A stretch of DNA of 64,000 nt from Euwallacea fornicatus (GCF_040115645.1 NC_089571.1:2232001-2296000); one strand, 5' to 3'; shown: positions 50,230 through 63,596, counted from the first letter of the stretch. The notes: generated from the letters alone by a model not told the origin. Program-made: numbers and translations.

Positions 50230-52042
50230 TTTGTTAAGGCATGTTTATGGGACACGTTTGTTAGGAATGGGCTTGTTATTGTTAATTAGACGTATAAGAG
50301 CAGAAAAAGAAGTGAGTTTGTTGTAATTATCTTGAGGTATTTGGTTCAAAACCTACATGGATTAAGTTTCCGTCAATAGCTATTAATTTAGGTCTGATTA
50401 GTGCTGGTATTTGATTAGGGTAATTTGAGCCTAGACGAGGTTCTAAATGTTGATATCTAATTTTATATTAACATGCCCTTGTTAAGCAAATTGACAAATC
50501 CGATATATATCAGGATTTTATTTATTCGGTTTTTTACTCGGTTCTCATGTTAGCTCTAAACCTTATTAACTAGCTGCAGACAGCTTGAAGGGTACTTGTC
50601 ACAGTAATTAGAAAGCAATCGCGGCTCAAGGTGGTTATTTGCACAAATTGATACTTAAAATCGGAAGTGTATTATGGCAATATGCGCGATTTTAATGCCG
50701 TTCAACGGACGGCGAAACAAAAACGCACAAATGCAATTATCCTTCGGAAACGTGAATTTATCCCTCGGGTTTGTTTCGATTCCCCGGAAGACAATTCTTT
50801 CGGCTACAGTCTATCCAATATTGAGTCATCATAACAGTGTCCAGAAACCGGAGTTTCTCGACACAATTACAACTCCTAAACCAATCAATTAAGCCTAATA
50901 TGAAAGGACCATCCCAACAAGTTCATCGTCCGAGATTGGGCCGAAATATTGACCTCTTAATGAGGAGTAGTACGTAGGCAAATGTGTTCGATCAACGCCC
51001 GTTCTAATGTTTAGTTCATTGATCCGGGACTACACGCCAAAAAATCACACATGGCTGGAATTTTTCCCTAAAGTCATTTTTCATTCACGACAATTTATTG
51101 CACCTAAATATTCATTCAAGTTTGCTATTTATATAAAAAAAGCTGGCTTCGAGCCAAAACTGGAATCGGATTTTATTCAAGTAGATTGCATGCCGATCGA
51201 ATTGTTTTACGTAAAATGTGGTACACCAACTCTGGATGTGGAGATGTTTTTCACGTGATAAATGGAAAGTTTTCGGCATGTGTGTACGTGCCTTGTGGCC
51301 AGCTAAAAGTCAAGGTTAATCAGTTATAAAGTTTGTTAATGGAACGTCTGTGCGTCAGGAAGTTTGTTTTAATTTACGAGTTCGGTGTTGATTATTTCTT
51401 TCTTTCTGCTTAATTTTAACTAAATACTGATCGTTTCAAGGACGAAAATTCAAAAAAATCCGCACCTGGCAAAGAAACATATTCCACAACTGCGGTGACT
51501 AGAATATGGGCTTCACGTGACCATCTGAATCGCATCGCCTTCACGTGAGCCACTGATCATGTCACGGACGAAACCGGCGCGAAAGCGACCCCGGTAGTAC
51601 TATTTGCTCTATCGAACCGCGAATCTCGCAGTTTTTCACCACAAATTAGATCCCGTCAATCGCAGTACTCTTCACGAATCAACAATCGTGCATAAAGGCT
51701 CACTTTCGTGACTATAATTTCTGTGACCGGCGCTGTCGCGATGGTCACCGCCGAAGGTGTCACCACATAGAGAGCAGGATAGTCATTACTGTGACGGCGC
51801 TATCTCATTTGGCCGCATAGTTCGGAGTCCCCTGTCAAGGGCTGGGACAGCACCGCTTCAACTGTCATAAAAACTCAAGCGTTGTAGGTCTCTTCTGGCT
51901 GACCAGTTTCTGAGCCGTTTAGCTCAGGGTCCATTACACAGGGCGTCTACTAAACGAAGACATCAATTTGAATTGAATTATTCCTTGTCACATTTTATGA
52001 AAAAACTTCCAATGAACGTATGTCGTATCTTGCTTCGTGATA
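50230..52042. other. Intronic region, nothing recognised
   Basis: Frames at 50674-50892 and 51007-51258 have no motif. A locally GC-richer block at 51470-51850 contains CACGTGA twice (near 51517 and 51542) and GTGAC-rich repeats of unknown origin. Confidence 0.5.
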
Positions 52043-53000
52043 CAGGGTGTCAAAGTTTTACTTTTCGTTCGGTTCTTCGTAAATATTTCCGGACGGAATG
52101 GCAATATCTTGGCGAAATTCAGTACTCAGGGGTTTGCCAAGACGAGAATGTAGCGATTCGACAATGTAGTCGAAAGAGCGACGAATTTACGCCACACAGT
52201 AGGGCAACGATAATGAAGAAGTTCATCGAGTTATCGGAGAACTTAACGCATATTTTATATCTCAAAATGTGATGCACAAAAACTGATCAAGAAATTCTTA
52301 ACTGCTCTCCCCGTATTAGATGTAAAGCAAACGGAGAGAGCTGGGAGATCAAGGAAAACCTTTGAATTTCCGCTCGTGGATGGGCACTCAAGTAATGAAT
52401 AAAAAATACTTTTCTCAAGACATCGTATTTTTTGATGAAGCCACGCTCTCCACCAATAGTATTGCTTTACTCGCCATCATAATCCCTGTTCTGCTCATAA
52501 TCAGCAATACTCGGTTGAAGTGAAGGTATGGTGTGCAATTTTTTACCATGGTATAATTGGATCGTATACTTTTTTTCTCCGTTAATAAGCACAAATACGA
52601 GTATTTAAATATGTCGCAAAAATTTTTAAATTAAAGGTTGAACCATCCACCGATTAATTATTGTGCAAAGTGTTGCTTTTAGCAACGTGGTTGGCCTGTT
52701 CGTTACGCGCAAATAATCGTAAAATGGTCGAATCTGTAATTTGGAGAGAGTTCGATCGGTCGAAATGGTCCTGTTTTATGGCCTGCGAGGAGCCCTGATT
52801 TGAGTCCGGTAGATTTTTACCTTGGGAAAGTTTAAAGCGAACAGTTTAAATAAGTGATTATCCTTCGAATGCAGAACATTTGTAGGAGAGGATCGGAGAT
52901 ACTGTAGCGGCTTTACCGCTTGAAAAGATTGGAAGAAGTTAAAGTGAACTGCGTGGATGCCGTGCGTTCAGCAATTTGGTAAATGAATCGAGTGAAATTC
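52043..53000 (+). mobile_element. Degenerate Tc1/mariner-superfamily element, CAGGGTGTC end
   Basis: TA then CAGGGTGTCAAAGTTTTACT is the left end. Plus-strand transposase debris: FRTEWQYLGEI near 52090, IVFFDEATLS near 52425 (the first catalytic-Asp context, FTDEAxF-type), MVCNFLPWYNWIV near 52530 and PVLWPARSPDLSPVDFYL near 52765. The order matches the DUF4817/DDE lineage. Frameshifts between all blocks. The right end is not resolved. Confidence 0.75.
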
Positions 53001-55768
53001 CAATTTGCAGTTTCCTCTTCTTTGTTGGATTATCGTAATGGACACTAAATAAACATAAGTATCGACTACAGTTGCCATGAAAACGATAATTAATTTTTGG
53101 AACTTTTGGGAAAGCTTTCATCAAGAATACATTTTCCCCGTAACATAAAAAATAAGAATCTTTCTCCTCTCGGCAACCTCATCCGGGGACATATTGTATA
53201 TTCCGTCCTCATCCTGCATTCCGTCCCATAGACATTACATACAATTTGCCAGTGTACAACTGATAGAACTGGCAGCACGTAAAATGACGATATGGGTCAT
53301 TTTCTCTATACAACAATTTACAGATTGTTTAGTGTAACTGTATAGTGGAAATCAACCTTACGAGGCTGTATGGGAAACGATTGTGCGACTCCATTACTTA
53401 TATGGGCCGGTCCAACAAATAGGACCCTAACCAGAGGAGATGTGGGGGTTATAGGAGCTATAAAACAAATCGAAGTGCATTGCGGATACATAGAGGAGTA
53501 TCAAACAAAAAAGAGCGAGAGCTTTTTGCTGAGGATCACATCCCAGATGTCGTTTTAAGAAAGGAGGGGGGGGGGGGGGTAACTCCCGGTCAACCAGCAT
53601 TTTCCTGCCGCACATGGCAGGTATATCAGACCAAATTCAACAACTCGAAAATAAATTCAATATTAAAACAATTTTTAGGATAGACACATCACGTGTAAAA
53701 CATCCAAAGACCAAAGCCCATAGCGAGCATTCCCACAACTCCAACAACCCCCTACTGGTGCGCGAAGCGCTATTCCCAAATAATCAAAAGAAGATTGGAC
53801 AATCCGCCTTAAACTGGAATCGTGAGAGAATAACGATTGAGAAACATATCTAAATATAAACAACGAAAGTTGCTTCCTCCGAACGAAAAACATCGAGTTA
53901 ACAATTAATTACAACAATAGATGCAGATGAGATGAGAAACGGCAGAAAAATAAAGAACCACTAAGTAAATTAAAAAATAATGCACAGAACGGATGTCGGA
54001 GGAGAGAGAAAGTTATTGGAAAATGACCAGTTGACCATAACGTTTTTTTTGCATTTTTGACTATAACGTTTTTCAAATGGGAGCAATTCGACGAATTTCA
54101 ATACTGAAGTACCAGTTCTTTGTAGTGGACTTGAGGGGAACATTTGCAATGGGTTTAGTGCTGGTATTGCATGTTGCCGTATGCGAGATTGACAAACTTT
54201 AGAAGATAAACTAACATTAAAAATTACTACAATTTATTTATAAGGACAGATCACAGATTGACAAAGTCAACTTTGGAGGCGCACACACCTCTCGAGTGAA
54301 TAAACACGGAATCTAGTGAAATTATTTTTTTTCATCTTAGACTTTTCACTTCAAATTGCTTTAATTGTTAAACGAACGCGAAAATATTCTTTCTCGCTCC
54401 CGTCGATTTAGCGCTCAAGTCGAGTCGATAACTGCTACCGTTTTTGAGATACCGCTGCCGTGACGTTTCGAAAATAACGCGTTCCGCTCGAACATTTTCG
54501 AGATAACAGATTATTCACGCCACTTCAACTTAACATTGGTACTGAACAACTACTGTAAACGTCCCAATAAACACACACTCAGGGAATCGCAAAAAAAAAC
54601 AAATCCGGCTGTTTACATCCATATTATGGCTTATTACACACGGGCTGCGACGGTGTAATTAGACAATTATATGTAATAATATTTACATGACAGTAAAAAG
54701 TTAACTTACCTATCAAATCCGATAATGCGGTTTACCGACGTAAAGGAAAATTTGGTGAGCTCGATGATATGTAAATAAATAGTGGCTTAATTGAATGATA
54801 ATGACGGTTATTGTTTACTTTTTACAATAAAAGTGCGTAATGTCAGGTTTAGGTAATTATACGTAAATGCAGCATTAACTCGTTATTAATTGTTTAATCT
54901 TACAGTGAAACTCCGCTTTTTTTCCAGAATATCCCACGCTTAAACAAATCTCAAAAACAATAGATCATGGCAGACGGGGGCGTTATGATTAGATAAAAAT
55001 GTTATATTGATAATAGAAGCAGTAAGTTAATTACTGTTTATACTAATTGTATGCACTGGCAATGGGCCGATTAACATTTCTTTGGAAAAAGCTTTTCTCC
55101 TGCTTTCGTCATCGATTCGATTCTTTTCCCTCTTGAGTGGATCAAATTTAGACCAACGCTCCTCTGGATGAATGTATATTTTCCAAGTCATAAACTATAT
55201 TAAAACATCAAGTTTATGACCCATCAGGTAAACAGTTATTCATCTCTGTGGAACTTGGGACTAAAAATAGCCCAACCTTGGGGGATAGAACTTTGCATAT
55301 TTTGGTGTTAAATTTAGGCTTTCTTTGTTGGAAATACTTATTTTCATCTGCAAGTATAAGGACGTGAGATGAAAGGGATATTTCGATGGATAAAGACATA
55401 CGTCACCGGTAGTATTGCACTAAACGGCTTTGAAACTCGTTGAAAATGTCTCCTTTCCAAAATTGAACAATTATCACACGAATGAAAATGTGGTTGGAGA
55501 AGAAGTGGATGAGCTAATTGATAGATGTCCGCGAGTGTTGTTCTGTTAAATCAAAGTTGTTGAAGGCCGATCATCCGCTTTAACAACGCCAACCGAAGGA
55601 GCATTTAATTCATTGCGAATTTAATAACTAAATGCCAGTAGAGTTCAGAAATGGGAACAGTAAAGTATGATTGATCACCTTCGAGATTCCTGGTCAGTCA
55701 GACATAGCTTGAAACAACAAGATGCTGTTAGATATCAATAGGAAATTTCCGAGTTTAAACGGATTGTA
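53000..55768. other. Intronic region; G-run and one exon-like candidate
   Basis: Holds a 14-base G run at 53566-53579 and no recognised gene. The minus-strand segment 54710-54759 has a perfect AG/GTAAGT donor and is treated under findings. Frames at 53370-53893 overlap on both strands and have no motif. Confidence 0.5.
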
Positions 55769-56170
55769 CAGGGTGTTTCAGAACTACGGTATCAAACTTT
55801 TAGGGATCGTGACTGTAAGAACCCTTGTCCGCAAATGCCTCTCTGGAACGGTACGATGTTTTAAAACAGTTATGTGCCAAAATGGTTTATCAACTTTCAG
55901 TAATTTCATTTTATTTTATCTGTATAATACAACGTTACAGTAATTGTTCAAAATGTCGTTCTTGAACTTTACTGTACCTATTTAAACGAGGTACGTAAAA
56001 TTCGATAACCGTTCTGAACGAATTCAAATGTCGCAATAATACTTTGCTCATGCAATTCATAAACCAGAGACTTTACATGTCTCAACAGAAAGAAATCTGA
56101 AGGTGTTAGATCCGGCGACATCGGGGGCCATGAAACTGGACCGTTCTGCCGAACTACTGTCGTCCGAATT
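55769..56170 (-). mobile_element. Transposase C-terminal remnant with CAGGGTGTTTC end
   Basis: TA then CAGGGTGTTTCAGAACTACG marks the 3' end. The minus strand from about 56165 reads NGPVSWPPMSPDLTPSDFF, then HVKSLVYELHEQ and RFEFVQNG-like sequence, and ends QERHFEQLL, all in the order of the DUF4817/DDE lineage. One frame is open over most of the C-terminus; the N-terminal two thirds are absent. Confidence 0.8.
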
Positions 56171-56174
56171 AATA

Positions 56175-59100
56175 AAGTTCAAGCACTGCATTTTGACCAA
56201 TTTTTTTACTGTTATTTTGTAAAACCAAATTATAGTGAAACGTACTAAAAATCGATAAAACACATTTTTACTCATAACCGTATTAAAGCATCGTAAGGCT
56301 ATAGTGCTTTAGGGAGATATTTGCGGTTCCGTGTTTTGATATTCAGATGGTTTCTATTGTCCCTAGAAGTTTGATCCAGTAATTCTTAATCTTCTTGTAT
56401 CCAGAAACTTTTAACAAAATTATTAATTGTTAAAAATTTAAAAGCAGCATTAAATATGACGAAAAATACTACCTTTTGACGTCTGTTTATTTTTTAAATG
56501 TTGCATACGTTACCAGTAGCCCAAAATAATCGTTTTTTTTTTAATTGGAAAATTGGATGAAGTTAATCAAATTAAACATCTTTCATAGCTACATTTAATG
56601 AAGTATTGCGATTGTAAAGATCTATCGATTAGTTTTCGACAAAACCAGGTATACATTTGGTAAAAAATTCAATACGAATTCAGTTAAATAGTATCGATTT
56701 TGTGCTCACAAACAACCTTTAGTTATTTTTATCTATCTTTTTTTAACCAAAAACTGTGAACCCAAAATCGAAAACAAACCAATATCCTATCGACAAACGA
56801 GATTTCTCATTTACTTAACCGAGTTTGTATTGCATTTTTTTATCAATTTTATACCTTTTTTTCTTAAAAACTAGACAGATATTCACAATCGCAATACTCC
56901 ATTGAATGCAATTTTGAAAGTCTTTTAATTTGAGGGGTCGCTTGACCCCAAGTTCAATTTAAGAAAATCAGCAATTTTGTGCATCGGTGACGTAAGCAAC
57001 ACTTAAAAAAAGAAATAACCGATGAAAGGCAGCATTTTTATCTTATCTGATGTTGCTTTTGAATTAATAAAAAATGTGAAAATTTCGAGGGGAGGGGGGA
57101 TATTAGAATTTAGAGTTGTACGATATAATAAACTGAAAGTGAAATTTTTGATCTATTCAGATTCGCGAGGAGGATAATATATTCGAAAAACCTTTGGAAT
57201 CTGCCTGCTTTTATTAGCATAATTCCACTGAAACTTCATTTATGATTGTATTTAACCATGTACCCCAGAATTGGCGATTTCAGTGGCGTCACTTTAGCAC
57301 CTACGAATAAGAAAAGGGGCATTTCCGCATCGAATTCGGAGTATTTTCAATTTTTTTCGTGCCCATGAAGTCGTGGATTAATATTTTTGCCACTTAGACT
57401 CATGTGTTCCATGAAGTTTCCATGAACGAACCCCGAAAAATTTTACCACAAGTAATTGTGTCAAGCAAGATGACCGGTTATTCCAGGATTTATTAATCCC
57501 AGGTTACTTGAAGAACATAGGGCCATTTCGGGACAGGTGCTTAAAGCTATTTTTTTCAATTTCCACCCCCGCTTTCACTAATTGCACAGCATAGCTGGAA
57601 GGTAGCGGTGCGCCGCTGTTCAGAAAGCACGAAGGGAACTTTCTAAACTTGAGAATGTATTTTTTTCCCGACTTTCAGCGTTCTTTTCAAACCGCTTTGT
57701 TATGACCACGGTTTTTTTTATATCCTTTTCAAACCGGCAAATTGCATGGAGAAGTTTTTTACCTTTCGCGATCTAGAGAAAACGTTAACATAGACGGCGT
57801 ATTTTCCAACAATTAGAATCTCCGACGTAATCTCTTTACGTCCCGCCGTTGCTCTAACAGTCCCTAATTACGTCCCTGGTTTTTTTCTGCATCACCCCAG
57901 GATTTCCCGACCTCACGGAGCACTGGAAAATTCCATCGTTTGCAGCCTTTCTGTCAAACACAGAGGCGTACACTCGTTGTGCTCGTGTTGCTGCAAAGTC
58001 GAAAGAAAACGTTCAGGGTGCTCTATAAACCGAGGGAAATGCAGGCACGTCGACCGAAATCTTCCGAAATGGAGATGGAAAACTGCAGCCCCTCAAATTT
58101 ACTTTATAATCCGGGCAAAAAATTACGATTTGATTGGTTCTTTAGGAAACAAAAGCTGCAGGTCACTTTGTGTTCTGGGAAAATGGCGTGAAATTGAGGA
58201 AAAGAGATAATGCGGGTTTCCTGAGAATTTCCAGCGAAAGGGCAGGTTAACCGCTAAAAACTGGATTTCCGGGCGAAGCTAGAAGAGGAAGAGTGCTGCT
58301 GCGAAAACGATCGGATAAGATCCGGCGTCGTCGTGTGAGCAATTAAAAAACTAATGAACTATTATGAATTGTGGAAAGTGAATCCAGCCAGTTTTAACCT
58401 GCAAATTATTGATCTGAAAAAACCGAGTTTAGTTGCGAATAAGCAATTAAGCATTCCCAATTGCCTGGCATAGAGACGACTATTCAATGATACTCATAAT
58501 TCCCTGATCTACTAGCTTCCTAACCAATTGTATGTAACGTCAATTAAAACGGTTTTGCATCTGATGTTCGCAATATGTTCGGCAATGTACTTTTTACAAA
58601 ACGTGTACCAAAAATTGATGAATTAAACGAAAATATATGTATTACTGTGTTGCATTCGGTTACAAGTGCGTGACCATTCGTCTTCGTGTTTTTTGCTAAG
58701 GAAAATTAACGGACATAAAAAGACGAAAAACCAAACTTTTCAATTAAACGAATTATGGTTTGTATTGAGTACATATTAATCACCATAAAAACCATTTGTT
58801 TCTTGGCAAACAAGAAATTTTCCAGCCCAATTATGAGGACGTGTGTACGTGGGGAAATTTAATTATTCCGTTAAAATTTAACTACATCTTTGAGTGAAAA
58901 ACCATCAAGATGAACAAAATATTTTAATGTGAGTCATAAAATAAATTAAAATAACTCCATCAATATAAGTAGCGTAATACCTAATTACGCTCGTCACTTA
59001 GGCAGTTATCTACGTAAATATTCGTGAACTTGTTGCAGCCTAGAGAGGTACCTGCGATAATACCCATTGGTCATCAAGTAGATAAGATAAAACAACAACG

Positions 59101-62100
59101 TAATGGAGGAGGCAATAAACCCGGATTCGATTTTAAATTCATAATTTATGGTTGGATTGTCATTGGACCACGATAAATAAATTCATGGAAAGGCTCGTTA
59201 ATACGTTTCCGACTGAAGTTAGAAAAGGTAGAAATTCAAGGGCACTGAAACGCTAGGAACCCGGTGCAGTCGATCTACTGAAACGCAACATAATGAGACA
59301 TTTTTATTTTATTAAATTGATTTAAGTCCAGACACATAAATAAAATTGGTATTAAATTACTCATCAGCAATATCTGACAGCGAAAAAATCCATTGACGCA
59401 AAATGCAGGGAAATAGATCAGATTTTTATTTTTATAACGTTCTTAAATAGATATGATTTATTTTCGGGTCTTAGATCTGCAATATATGTATAAACCAAAT
59501 GGCACGAATTGACGCAAGAAAAAGCCGGTGGGTACTTAAATAAATCCCTATTTAAAGCCTGCCAGCATTGGCTCCATATCAACTTTATAGTCAATGGGTT
59601 ATGCACGCACGCAATGTAAGTTTGAACGTTGAAGTTCATTATATTCATGAAATTTGCTTCGAGGGGCGGGGGGAATTACTAGGAGGGTCACTTTTTGTTT
59701 TGCCTCAATCCCGCGGAAAAAATCGACATTTTTTGAAACAAACGAAGTAGACGTGGCGACACTGAACTTTTTTCATGTAAATATTTCGAAAATGGCGACT
59801 CCTACGGCCCTTAAGCGAGTATATCTTTGGGGAGTGAAAAATGCGGGAGAATCTCTTTTGGGCCGATCACCGAGTCGGTGAAGCGCGCGGCCGAAAAGTT
59901 ACGTGAAGTTAAACGTGCGAAATGCGAGTTAAGGGCCGCCCCCCAACTGACACCGCCAAGTAAACACGAATTCTGAATTTTAGTGGCGAAACTGCCCCTA
60001 AGTACTAAATTTGAACGAATTCCTTAGAAAACTGTAAGAGTTATTCGAGAAGAAAAAGAAAAATAAAATAACAGTTGAGCACGTTCAGCTCGGTTCATAG
60101 CGATTTCCGAACCAGGGCTCACAACACAAATCCTCCTATTTTCACGTAAGACATCTTCCATTACTCTGTGAGCCGTCACCACCCTGTACATGAAGCAAAA
60201 TAATTATGAAAGCGTTAATTTCTGGGTTGTGTCTAATAGCATTAATACTATCCGTAGTTACAGTTGAATTAGCAGCTGCATTACCAGTTACACTTTATAA
60301 GCACGAAGTGGATATGAGCAAACAGTTAATTATTACTTTGCTGGGATATATGGATTTTGCCATTAGTAAATGACGAAATGCACGAAAAACTGCACGTTTT
60401 CAAATTCGAAAAAAAAAAAACGTTTTTCTTCCTTCGGCGATAAGAAACACGGAGAATTGCGTTTAAAATAGATGATGGAGAGACATTATTATGAAGAGAG
60501 AAATTTTCATTCTAGGACCATTTAGAGAAAACTTGAGGAAAAAGTTTCTGCAACTGGCTAGCTTCTGCTTGGACTGAAAGGACTTAGTAGTCATCCAGAT
60601 TAATTCGAATTTTTGCACATTTTTGAATATTTCCAAATGTGTCGACGCCTATGATTACCTCTTGAATGAAATTAAAAGACAGTTTTTAGGTCAGATTGTA
60701 ACTGTTGTGTAATTTTTTAGAGTGTATCGTGCGATTTTTGATAGGTTCCACACTTAAGAATTCAGCTGTGGCGAGAATCCTGACTAATATGGCAGTTGTG
60801 AAAACGATTTCGGTCGGCGAGTGGCTTGCGTTTGATACCCCATAAATCCCCCCCATAAAATACCCCAAATGGGTTTATTTTATCCTCATTCGGTCCCCTA
60901 AGAAGGATGAAAAAAGAAACATACCGAATTTAGGAATTCCTCCGATTCATCCGATTCCTGGCTGAAATCGCATGATATTTAAAGAGAGAAGTGCAGTTTT
61001 ATAAAATGACGTAGTTTCCACACCAACGCTAAGTATGAATAACGTTAACGGCGTTAATGACGAAAGGTGGAGGTCCCCGAACCGCCTAACATCGGGAAAA
61101 AATTCTTAAAAGAAAATTACGCACGAGGAAAAAGTTAAAGATAATGAAAATCGGGATCAAAATTTAAAAAGTAATAAGTTTTTTGCAAAGGTCGTAATCC
61201 CCGCATGTCTTTCACTGGCAACCCCAACTTCGAGCTATCAAACTACGAAACAGTTGATTAAAGTTGGTGGAACAACCCCTACAAGATGACAAAAAAAATG
61301 TGCAAATTCTAAAAACAAACAAAATGTCTACATTATCTGGGAAAAGATGGAATTTTGTTAATTTTTTGTTTCTACGTTGATTTAAGACTTTCTTCAGGCC
61401 TGTTACCTTGGAATCGATTTTATCTCAGGTTCTTAAAAAATTGGCTAAAAACCGTATTTCTGCAAATTGATATTCAAGCTGGCAATAGGACAGTTTTTAC
61501 CATATGCTGAAGAGGCGACAATTTTTTTTTTTCACTCGAGATAAAATCGATCTCATGTTTGCAGACATAGAAGAAGCCATAGTTCAGTGCTGAAACGAAA
61601 AACTAATACAATTCCATCACATTTCAGGAACCGAATTGATTTTACTTTTTCACATCTTTGTAGACTCATATTATTCCTTACAGACTTTTTATTGTTGACT
61701 CTTATTTTATATTCGTAGACCTTACTTTGCAGGGAATATTCATGGAGCAAATTCAATGGAAAAAAACTCAATTTTTTACGATTATCCGACGATGATTTTT
61801 TTTAGATTATCGGACACACATGGAGGGAGTACGTAGCTTGCAAGATGCTTGTGGATGTTTCAATTTGGATGGTAACTTCCAATATCTGTGACTTTGTTCC
61901 TTGCATATGTTTCAGGGCTGTAATTTCACTATGTCTATACAACGAGAATGAACATACACGACGTCAGTGAAGCATAGACCAAAGGTTATGTTTTCCATCG
62001 TCGCTTGAAAATCGAACATTAGTAAGTAAATATCGAAGCAATACATCATAAGAAGTATTCAAGTTTTTACCTGCCTCACTGTGAAAATTTGAAAGATCTA

Positions 62101-63396
62101 CGTGCAACCAAGGACAATAAGAATCACTTTTCAGTTTGAAGTTTTCCCTTTTCACGCTTTCATGGTACCACTTGCAGAGAATTTTTTTGACTTGAATGAA
62201 AGACAGTGTTGTGCCGCACTCCTGACAAGAACATTTTCAAAACACACAGGGACCATTAAGAATAATGACTTCCCTATCATGTTTGTTCAGGTTACCATTA
62301 AATCAAAGAACCAAGAGGAAACACTATCAACAAGATCGAGAGCGTCGCATTCGTTTTGTTTATTGGAATTTTAAATAAATTTATATTTAATGATGAAAAG
62401 CCGAACATTTTCAAAAACTCTGCCCACTGCAAAGTTCGAAAAAAGGATCAAGTAATGTTACGTCACTAAAAAGAAATTAGGTAGAAGTGTAACAGATCTA
62501 CTCAACTACCAAGTGGAAATTGCAAGAATCTGGCCAATTATTGTTATTCTGAAGTAAAACGAAAGAGAATAGCTTGAATGAGGTTGAGAATATCTCGTTT
62601 GTCCCGCGCACTTCAACTCTAAATTAATAAATGTATTAAAATGTGGAAAAACATTTTCGAAAATATTCAGAAAAATCTTTAAAATGGCATCGAATTCAGG
62701 ACTAAGCTCTTTTCGCGCATCCGATTTTGCTAGTAAACGATTTTTGGAATGGCACGAAGACGGTAGTTTTTGAAATATTAAAAAAAAAATCAAAAAATTT
62801 GGTGAATTTTACAATATTTTTTTATTTACGAATGAACTTATTTATCTCAAATTTGGCATTCGAGGCGGGAGCCCCAACAGTAATTTTTCTTTTTGACTTC
62901 GTCTCTCTATCCTCTCCGATCTGCATGTTTACTCTGTTTATGCCTTTATATGTTAGGATTGCATTCTGTATAAGTTTTTTTGTACGTTTTACAAAGGCCT
63001 CCTGAATGAACGCATTCCAACTATTGATGTGCAGTTTGACAGGTGCATGTCCCGAATTGCGGTAAACGGGACTTTTAACGTTGATACTAAATTTCAGACA
63101 CGTGGGCACATCTACAGAGACATTACTGATAAATTCATCCTTCCTACCCACGTCAGCCCCTCAGGCAGAACGTACTTAAAACTTATTATATGGAAGAGTA
63201 TACGGGTGTGACAACTCGCCAATACAAATATCAACGTTCACATTGAGTTTCGCAACAATATTTCTATATTCCCTTCTACCGCAACAAACTGAGGAAATTA
63301 AAGGCTTTTCTGGAAGACCTATAGAGCGACACATACGATTTTCAAAATCGTACAAAAAAAATGTCGAACCTTAAGCATGTCGAAGGATTCTCTTAC
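56175..63396. other. Intronic region of the proposed small gene, few signals
   Basis: AT-rich to 57900; a somewhat GC-richer stretch at 57900-58330 and again at 59640-59990, with no recognised gene. Open minus-strand segments at 61550-62400 and 62822-63151 are described under findings. I see no RNA gene or intact element. Confidence 0.5.
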
Positions 63397-63452
63397 CTTA
63401 AGGATGGCACCCTGTTTTCAGGACCCAAAACCCCGTTTTCAATCGAGCGCAT
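63397..63452 (-). CDS. Small coiled-coil protein, first coding exon
   Basis: Minus-strand exon with an ATG at 63452 in context GACACGATGC, 18 codons (MRSIENGVLGPENRVPSL) and donor TTAAG/GTAAGAG, a strong site that leaves two bases AG. Joined to the exon at 45180, AG plus C makes Ser, and the whole coding sequence is 56+133+108 = 297 bases, a multiple of three ending in a stop. A TTAACTCTTCCAG acceptor lies 10 bases before the ATG, so a 5' UTR intron is possible. The region upstream (63470-63910) has promoter-like character. The assignment to the same gene as the exon 18 kb downstream rests on phase and strand, not on transcripts. Confidence 0.5.
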
Positions 63453-63561
63453 CGTGTCGTTTCTGGAAGAGTTAACCTTCGGGTAACCTTAACCTTTATC
63501 TTGCGCACACTTCGCGATTCCACTGCAGCTGAAAATAACCGAGAGAACTAACCTGACCGAA

Positions 63562-63596
63562 TACTATAACATGAATACTATAACTATGTTATAGTA
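63562..63596. repeat. 11-bp inverted repeat with internal direct repeat
   Basis: TACTATAACAT (63562-63572) is mirrored by ATGTTATAGTA (63586-63596); ATACTATAAC also occurs twice directly (63561 and 63575). It is inside the candidate divergent promoter. Confidence 0.75.

Noticed and set aside
51470..51850. GTGAC-rich, GC-richer block considered as a promoter or tandem array
   Set aside because: No regular period, no flanking exon and no clear element ends; left as unassigned.
61385..61460. Minus-strand acceptor/donor pair that looked like an exon
   Set aside because: All three frames between the sites contain stops.
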